11,742 nucleotides of DNA from positions 1-11,742 of the forward strand of contig JAKLJM010000031.1 of NCBI GenBank assembly GCA_023151145.1, read 5' to 3'. Every line of letters begins with the position of its first letter. The first letter of the stretch is position 1. The translations under genes and the position numbers were made by a program. Of this stretch, positions 7,150-11,742 are shown one piece after another. The notes under the pieces are model-generated. The model searched no databases, was not told where the DNA came from, and saw only the letters and a list, made by a program, of their open reading frames with translations. Source of the stretch: Bacteriovoracaceae bacterium (lineage in GTDB: Bacteria; Bdellovibrionota; Bacteriovoracia; Bacteriovoracales; Bacteriovoracaceae).

Positions 7150-7671
7150 TTAGTTTCTTACACACTTTTGATTAATGAACGACAACATCTCATTTAATTT
7201 ATCTTTGGCATTTACCAATTTTCTAAACTCAACAGCCGTCAATGAACGTGTCGTAAAATGCGGAACTTCTGGTAGCTGTTCTTGAGAGGACGGTGAATTT
7301 ATCACAGTATGGGCCGAAAGAATTTCTGGCTGGAACTTTCGAACTTCGGATGAAGCTTCTTGATGAGTGCTTTCTAAAAATCTCTCATCAAGAAGTTTTC
7401 TATCTGGTAACAATTTCTTAACTTCGCTTTTGGCTTTTTCAATACTTAATTTGTCATCGAAAAGCAGTTTTTTAATTAAAAGAATGGCTTCAATATCTTT
7501 TAATTCGTAGAGTTTTTGCCCTGAGGAAGAAGGAATAGGAGCAATTTCTACAAACTCAGTTTCCCAAAATCTCAACACATAAGATTTAATACCCGTAAGC
7601 GCACAAACCTCATTTATTTTAAATGTCGATTTATTAGGAATTTCAATTGGTCCACTCATAACTTGATCCAT
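7150..7671 (-). CDS. MerR-family transcriptional regulator
   Basis: Predicted 173-aa DNA-binding regulator. The winged helix-turn-helix occupies about residues 17-88. FKINEVCALTG (17-27) and YVLRFWETEF (31-40) form the recognition region, SSSGQKLYELKDIEAI (48-63) the wing, and helices follow to about 88. This is the subfamily found downstream of ihfA in many proteobacteria. No metal-binding Cys cluster is visible; the only Cys are C23 and C170. The C-terminal half is low in recognisable signature, with a helical end at about 146-168, so the effector is unknown. The frame can be extended to a TTG at 7692. ATG 7671 is better, because AAGAAGG (7680-7686) lies 8 nt upstream of it and inside the longer version. 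It sits 53 nt after ihfA and is probably co-transcribed. Confidence 0.8.
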   Translation of the reverse strand: MDQVMSGPIEIPNKSTFKINEVCALTGIKSYVLRFWETEFVEIAPIPSSSGQKLYELKDIEAILLIKKLLFDDKLSIEKAKSEVKKLLPDRKLLDERFLESTHQEASSEVRKFQPEILSAHTVINSPSSQEQLPEVPHFTTRSLTAVEFRKLVNAKDKLNEMLSFINQKCVRN

Positions 7672-7679
7672 CTTTAAAA

Positions 7680-7686
7680 CCTTCTT
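7680..7686 (-). promoter_or_regulatory. Ribosome binding site deciding the MerR start
   Basis: On the - strand AAGAAGG is followed by 8 nt and then the ATG at 7671. This supports the 173-aa product over the TTG-initiated 180-aa alternative. Confidence 0.65.
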
Positions 7687-7724
7687 GTTCAACTCTAACG
7701 ATGAACTCGAAAGTCAAAAAAGAC

Positions 7725-8156
7725 TTACTCGTTATCGTCATCCATATCAAAATCGTCGTCGCCTTCCATAGAATCATCAGTGTTCGACATGAAAGAACTA
7801 AGCGCTCTTGCCGTTCCTTCTTTTGCAGGAATCGATTTATCTTCGTTTCCTTCATTGTCTAAACGATGAGCATATCTTATTGTAACGTCCTCTTTAAGCA
7901 CTTGTGAAGGCTTAAATGTTAAAACACGACGAGCAGTGATTTCCATTGCTTCACCTGTTTGAGGGTTACGACCTACTCGAGTTGATTTATCTCTAATAGA
8001 AAAATTTCCAAAACCAGAAATTTTTACTTTTTCGCCTTTTGATAATGTGTCTTTAATAATTTTAAACACTAAATCGACAAGATCTGCAGCTTCTTTCTTC
8101 GAAAATCCTGCTTCTTTATAAACGCGCTCTACAATGTCTGCCTTAGTTAGACTCAT
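7725..8156 (-). CDS. ihfA: Integration host factor alpha-like DNA-bending protein with acidic tail
   Basis: Predicted nucleoid-associated protein of the HU/IHF family that bends DNA as a dimer. Residues 1-95 match the whole family fold. LTKADIVERVYKEAGFSKKEA (start 3, split at 12) forms the dimerisation helices, GEKVKISGFGNFSIRDK (41-57) the saddle, and GRNPQTGE (62-69) the DNA-binding arm with the intercalating Pro65. ITARRVLTFKPS (73-84) closes the fold. IHF-alpha is favoured over HU by the VKISGFGNF and RRVLTFKPS style and by the downstream MerR gene, though HU cannot be excluded. At 143 aa it is about 44 residues longer than the usual roughly 99. The extra tail (100-143) ends with 11 acidic residues among the last 17. 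A strong AGGAGG lies 6 nt before the ATG. Confidence 0.85.
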   Translation of the reverse strand: MSLTKADIVERVYKEAGFSKKEAADLVDLVFKIIKDTLSKGEKVKISGFGNFSIRDKSTRVGRNPQTGEAMEITARRVLTFKPSQVLKEDVTIRYAHRLDNEGNEDKSIPAKEGTARALSSFMSNTDDSMEGDDDFDMDDDNE

Positions 8157-8162
8157 TCTCTT

Positions 8163-8168
8163 CCTCCT
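8163..8168 (-). promoter_or_regulatory. Perfect Shine-Dalgarno of ihfA
   Basis: On the - strand AGGAGG is separated by 6 nt from the ATG at 8156. It is the strongest ribosome site in the window and fits a highly made nucleoid protein. Confidence 0.8.
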
Positions 8169-8302
8169 GAACTCTGTCTAAAGTAATACTCTTCAGTTCT
8201 AATGATATATTCATAGGTTAGCATTAAATTAAAAAGCGTGCCACAGAGTGGAAAGAGGAAAAATTGTTCATGTTATTGATTATTCATTTCTAAATAGCAG
8301 AC
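8169..8302 (-). promoter_or_regulatory. AT-rich upstream region expected to hold the ihfA promoter
   Basis: The terminator at 8303-8333 should stop transcription from the topoisomerase operon, so ihfA probably has its own promoter here. The stretch is AT-rich with possible -10 elements near 8206-8215 (TATGAA, TATATC). No convincing -35 partner is visible, so exact elements cannot be named. A small CCAC-AGA-GTGG inverted repeat lies at 8241-8251. Confidence 0.3.
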
Positions 8303-8333
8303 AAAAAAACCCCGTTATTAACGGGGCTTTTTT
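8303..8333. terminator. Intrinsic terminator after the topoisomerase A gene (bidirectional in form)
   Basis: A perfect 7-bp GC-rich stem, CCCCGTT/AACGGGG (8310-8326), has a 3-nt loop. Read on the - strand it is followed directly by seven T (complement of 8303-8309), and it begins 7 nt after the A-subunit stop codon. On the + strand it is followed by C and six T, so it could work both ways, though no + strand gene enters it. Confidence 0.92.
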
Positions 8334-8339
8334 AGTTTT

Positions 8340-9779
8340 TTATCTCTTAGATTTCTTTTTCTTGTTATTTTCTTTTTCAATACGTTTTTGCAGATTAGCT
8401 TTTTCTTGATCTTTTTGCTTAATCCAAGTTGTAAGCTTTTCATCTACTTCATCGAGTTCTTCAAAGAGCTTTTTCTTAACTAAAGCATCTGATTTTGCCA
8501 CTCGATCATACTCTTTCATTAAGCCCGTATCGTCTTTTACCATTAGGCTGCGTTTTTCAACCTCTTCTTTGGTCATTCGATAAATAGGCATGTCGGCCAA
8601 GTATTCTGCAAAAGTATATTTTTTCTTGTCTAAGTATTCTACGAAGGTTTTTCTATTCTGTGACTTAGTTGCGATTTCATATTCTTTTTCTTTGATGAAG
8701 CGAATGATCTCGTTGTTTTGACGAATCTTTTTTTCTAAGTCTTCAACTAAAAGTTCATAACGACGACGAACAACTTCTAATCTCTTATTACCAAAAATTT
8801 CAATAATTTCTTCTGGAGCATTAAAAATTCTTACTCCGCGCTCAGAAATTAATGTGTAATTTGGAACCATCGTTGAAACGGTCCCCATTTTTTTTACAAC
8901 TTCATCTAGTTTTGGCTGTTGGCCTTTTTTAAAGATGAGCTCAATCTTAACATCGTTATTCACTGAAGAATCGATAAAGTCTTTAATATAATCTTCTTCG
9001 ATATATTTTGTTAAATATCGATAAACTTTTTGAGCATCGTAACCACGAGGAAGCTCGGTAATATAAATCGAGCCATCGATCTCCTGGAAAGTCATCGAGA
9101 AAACCAGACGTCCACGCTCATCCACTTCAATTTTATTTTTGTAGTTATGAACGTAACATTTTAATTTTTTAGGTTTACCTGTTTCAATAAATTGTTTAAT
9201 GCTAGCAATGATATCTGAGTGATGAAAACTAGGAATAACGGAAGAGAAACCTGTTCCAATTCCTTCTGCTCCGTTTAGTAACATAATAGGAAGCTTTGGA
9301 TATAAACAAAGCGGCTCCATAACTTTTTCATCATAATTGGGAACCATTTCAACTTGGTTCATATCATCAAATAATAAATAATCAGCAATTTTTCCAAGCT
9401 TACATTCAATATAACGAGAAGCAGCTGGAGCTGTTTCCATTCTCTCTCCAAAATACCCTTTTTTATCGATCAATGGGTAGTTGTTAGAGAACGTATAGTC
9501 TTGAGCAAGGTTAACGATGGCCGATTCAACTGAAGCTGGACCATGAGGGTGAAGAGTTAAAACTAATCCAGTGGCACTAGATACTTTCATCAACCCTTTT
9601 GATTGATTTTTCCAAAGCGTGAATAAAATTCTACGTTGACCTGGCTTTAATCCGTCTTGCAAATAAGGAATAGCTCGATCCATTAACGTATAGATTTGGT
9701 AGTTACGGTACTCTTCTTTAACAATATCTACTAGAGGTACTGAATCTAGTGAGTGTAAATAACGTTCATCCATTTTCAC
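8340..9779 (-). CDS. parC: Type IIA DNA topoisomerase, A (breakage-reunion) subunit, short form
   Basis: Predicted DNA-cleaving subunit that passes one duplex through another with the B subunit. Motifs in order: DGLKPGQRRILF (42-53); the winged-helix HPHGPAS (77-83); and ASRYIE (120-125) with Arg122 and the catalytic Tyr123 (codon 9411-9413). NGAEGIGTG (169-177) follows with the DNA-intercalating Ile174, then a coiled coil (about 335-372) and the exit-gate segment YLADMPIYRMTKEE (393-406). The 479-aa protein ends after a second helical stretch and a Lys-rich end. The beta-pinwheel domain of GyrA/ParC (usual total 740-880 aa) is absent. Several motifs are closer to eukaryotic topoisomerase II and T4 gp52. 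GTG 9779 is chosen because AAAGGG lies 8 nt upstream; ATG 9773 is the alternative. It follows the B subunit by 27 nt and ends at a strong terminator. The symbol is by role only. Confidence 0.85.
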   Translation of the reverse strand: MKMDERYLHSLDSVPLVDIVKEEYRNYQIYTLMDRAIPYLQDGLKPGQRRILFTLWKNQSKGLMKVSSATGLVLTLHPHGPASVESAIVNLAQDYTFSNNYPLIDKKGYFGERMETAPAASRYIECKLGKIADYLLFDDMNQVEMVPNYDEKVMEPLCLYPKLPIMLLNGAEGIGTGFSSVIPSFHHSDIIASIKQFIETGKPKKLKCYVHNYKNKIEVDERGRLVFSMTFQEIDGSIYITELPRGYDAQKVYRYLTKYIEEDYIKDFIDSSVNNDVKIELIFKKGQQPKLDEVVKKMGTVSTMVPNYTLISERGVRIFNAPEEIIEIFGNKRLEVVRRRYELLVEDLEKKIRQNNEIIRFIKEKEYEIATKSQNRKTFVEYLDKKKYTFAEYLADMPIYRMTKEEVEKRSLMVKDDTGLMKEYDRVAKSDALVKKKLFEELDEVDEKLTTWIKQKDQEKANLQKRIEKENNKKKKSKR

Positions 9780-9787
9780 AAATATTA

Positions 9788-9793
9788 CCCTTT
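9788..9793 (-). promoter_or_regulatory. Ribosome binding site of the topoisomerase A gene
   Basis: AAAGGG on the - strand lies 8 nt before GTG 9779 but 14 nt before ATG 9773. The spacing favours the GTG start. Confidence 0.5.
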
Positions 9794-9806
9794 TCTATTT
9801 TTAATT

Positions 9807-11742
9807 TTACTTCTTTTTCTTTGCTGGTGCTTTTTTAGCAGGCACTTTTTTCGTCGCTTTTAGAGCTTTCGAATCTGCTGCTTTGGCAAGAGCTTTAGCA
9901 GCAGCTTTTTTCGCTGTCGCTTTTGCGCTAGATTCTACATCTTCAGAATGATCAACTCCTGTTGAATCGGTATCGATCAGCAAATCTTTTCTTAAATTCG
10001 TATCGCGCCCGAAACAAACATCCAACATATGCTTTGCACTTTGAATGTCTTCAATATTAATTTTTGTATATTCTTCGCGAGCAAGGACATACTTAAAGGC
10101 TTCAGGAGACATCTCCCCCAATCCCTTATTTCGTTGAATTTCTTTAATTTTTGTTCCCGATTTTTTCAAATCTTCTAATTGTCCTGGAGTTTCCACAAAC
10201 AATGTCTCTTTCTCTGTGATCACCTCAAAAAGTGGTGCTTTCGCAAACTGAATAGCTCCTTGTTCGAAAAGCTCTGGCCAAAATTGAAAAAAGAAATTCG
10301 TTAAAAGCGTGTTAATATGCCCGCCATCCACATCTGAATCGGCCAAAAAAACAATTTTTGAATAACGAAGATCAGAAACAACTGCAGGTTGACCAATCGT
10401 TAAACCAATCGATGCCATAATATCCATGAACTCTTGGTTATTTAAAACATCATTAATCGTTGCTTGCATAACGTTCATCGGTTTCCCTTTGAGCGCTATT
10501 CCACCTTGATAAAGTTTATTTCTCGCGGAACGAAGTCCTCCAATCGCAGAATCCCCTTCGCAAATAAACAAAGTACATAGATCGCGATCTTTTCTTTCGT
10601 TGGCATCAAGAAGTTTTTCAACTCTTTGACGTTTAGCTTTTTTCCCTTTTATAGAAGCATCTTTTAATTCTTGGTAACGGTGACGTGATTTTGCACGCTC
10701 AACGATAATGTCCATGAATTCTTTATTCTTACGAATAAATTTATCCATGTTTTCTTCCATGAATTTCTCAAGACCTTTTTCTAATTGTGTATCACGAACT
10801 AATTTTCTCTTCGTTTGTGATTCAAAACGAGGATTTGGCATTGTGATTCCCATAACAAAAGTCACGCCTGCTAAAACATCATTATCCACAATAGAAATTT
10901 TTTCTTTTTTAATTAAACGTTCTACTTTTTCTTTGATGGAGTTAATAAAAATTCTCTTCACTCGATCGTGGTGAAATCCCCCATCAAAAGTAGGAGTTGA
11001 GTTGACGAAAGAAATGAATTTTTCTTTCTCATCATTCTTTTTGTTAAAACAAACTGATAAATGAAAATCAATTTTACCTTTAACTTTTTTACCCTTGGCC
11101 GTTTCTGCCTCATAAACAAAAGCATCTTCCCCAAAAGATTGAGCATTTTCAGCATCAATTCTTTGCGCCAGCTCCAGCAAGCCTTTCTTAAACAGATACT
11201 TCTCTCCGTTAAAATAAAAAGCAAGACCTGGGTTATTGTAAGCTAAATCAATAATTCTTTTGCGAAGTAAATCTTCGTTAATTTCGTTATTTTTATAAAC
11301 TTCTTTTGATAACTGCAAAGTAACTCTAACACCTGAAGCCCCCTTGAAGGCTTTTGGTTTTGTTTTCTTCGTCTGAAGAGCACCATCGATAAATTCAAAT
11401 GTGGCTTCATTTTTAGAGTTATAATGACGAACAGTTGCGGCGAAATAGTCAGAGGTTAAACATGTTGCAGCTGCCCCCAAACCGTTTTGTCCAAGAGTTC
11501 TATACAAAAAACCCTTTTCATCAATTTCTTCATCTTTAAATTTTGAACCTGTTCTAAACTCAGTATAAACACCAGGGATCTTATCTAAAGGAAAACCAAT
11601 TCCATTATCTTCAATCGTCACTGTTTTTTTATCAGGCGAAAGTACGGTGTGAATTTCTGTTACATGGCCGCGATAATACTCATCAATAGAGTTATCTAAA
11701 ATTTCTTCGATGGCCTTTGATTTTGCTTGGTGAAACTTAACT
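9807..11742 (-). CDS. parE: Type IIA DNA topoisomerase, B (ATPase/TOPRIM) subunit, 5' end outside window
   Basis: Predicted ATP-driven partner of the A subunit. The frame is open to the right edge. Codons beyond the internal GTG at 11619-11621 read EEILDNSIDE (the GHKL ATP-site Asn motif), so that GTG is not the start and roughly 30 N-terminal residues lie outside. In order: EDNGIGFP; the ATP lid GQNGLGAAA; the transducer with FVNSTPTFDGGFHHD and NPRFESQTKRKL; then TOPRIM, with EGDSA (Glu codon 10557-10559), ALKGKPMNV and the metal motif DSDVDGGHI (near 10340). QRNKGLGEMSPEAF near the end matches GyrB/ParE. The GQNGLG lid and FVNS resemble eukaryotic topoisomerase II. The last 40 residues (9810-9929) are Ala/Lys-rich, like histone H1. 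First gene of the pair with the A subunit; the promoter is out of view. Confidence 0.88.
   Translation of the reverse strand, partial: VKFHQAKSKAIEEILDNSIDEYYRGHVTEIHTVLSPDKKTVTIEDNGIGFPLDKIPGVYTEFRTGSKFKDEEIDEKGFLYRTLGQNGLGAAATCLTSDYFAATVRHYNSKNEATFEFIDGALQTKKTKPKAFKGASGVRVTLQLSKEVYKNNEINEDLLRKRIIDLAYNNPGLAFYFNGEKYLFKKGLLELAQRIDAENAQSFGEDAFVYEAETAKGKKVKGKIDFHLSVCFNKKNDEKEKFISFVNSTPTFDGGFHHDRVKRIFINSIKEKVERLIKKEKISIVDNDVLAGVTFVMGITMPNPRFESQTKRKLVRDTQLEKGLEKFMEENMDKFIRKNKEFMDIIVERAKSRHRYQELKDASIKGKKAKRQRVEKLLDANERKDRDLCTLFICEGDSAIGGLRSARNKLYQGGIALKGKPMNVMQATINDVLNNQEFMDIMASIGLTIGQPAVVSDLRYSKIVFLADSDVDGGHINTLLTNFFFQFWPELFEQGAIQFAKAPLFEVITEKETLFVETPGQLEDLKKSGTKIKEIQRNKGLGEMSPEAFKYVLAREEYTKINIEDIQSAKHMLDVCFGRDTNLRKDLLIDTDSTGVDHSEDVESSAKATAKKAAAKALAKAADSKALKATKKVPAKKAPAKKKK

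Noticed and set aside
7692..7855. Open frame spanning the ihfA-MerR junction on the - strand
   Set aside because: It is an out-of-frame reading of the acidic tail codons and the intergenic gap, with no protein-like features.
9780..9809. A and B topoisomerase genes as one broken fused gene
   Set aside because: The B subunit ends with its own stop and the A subunit has its own ribosome site. Split subunits are normal in bacteria.
10708..11246. Open frames of 61-88 codons on the + strand
   Set aside because: They are antisense to the TOPRIM/transducer region of the B subunit, with no ribosome site, no recognisable protein features and composition expected from mirrored AT-rich codons.
11619..11621. 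GTG as the start of the topoisomerase B gene
   Set aside because: The frame continues upstream to the window edge and encodes EEILDNSIDE, an essential ATP-site motif, so the real start is outside.
8340..11742. Topoisomerase pair as part of a prophage
   Set aside because: Despite T4-like traits there are no phage structural, integrase or lysis genes nearby, and the neighbours are ordinary chromosomal genes. Base composition looks like the rest of the window.

Overview
This is a low-GC bacterial window with compact, housekeeping-type gene content and no sign of plasmid or prophage genes. It holds a type II secretion (T2SS) operon whose GspL resembles PilM, a GspN, an ihfA/MerR pair and a short topoisomerase pair. 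Together these point to a Gram-negative of the Bdellovibrionota/deltaproteobacterial kind, perhaps a Bacteriovorax-like lineage. That placement is inferred from gene content and AT-richness, not from a marker gene.

Positions 1-6090 (+ strand) are the 3' half of a T2SS operon: gspI, gspJ, gspK, gspL, gspM, gspN. I-J and J-K are joined by TAATG stop/start overlaps, and L-M and M-N are 2-3 nt apart. The only gap is 69 nt before gspL. GspI, GspJ and GspK would form the pseudopilus tip, GspL and GspM the inner-membrane platform, and GspN an AsmA-like inner-membrane/periplasmic accessory. Positions 6091-6174 are a short intergenic stretch with an inverted repeat. A polyprenyl (farnesyl-type) diphosphate synthase follows (6175-7143, +).

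From 7150 to the right edge everything is on the - strand. A MerR-family regulator (7150-7671) lies downstream of an IHF-alpha-like DNA-bending protein (7725-8156) that carries an unusual acidic tail. A strong intrinsic terminator (8303-8333) separates this pair from a two-gene type IIA topoisomerase operon. Its B subunit (ATPase/TOPRIM, 9807 to beyond 11742, start outside the window) comes first, followed by the A subunit (breakage-reunion, 8340-9779).

The most striking content is the topoisomerase pair. The A subunit is only 479 aa, has no room for the beta-pinwheel C-terminal domain, and carries motifs that look more like eukaryotic topoisomerase II and phage T4 gp52 than GyrA/ParC. The B subunit ends in a roughly 40-residue Ala/Lys-rich tail like histone H1. 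Next door the IHF-like protein ends in a strongly acidic tail. The other oddities are Asn/Gln-rich insertions in the pseudopilus tip proteins and an altered second Asp motif in the prenyltransferase.
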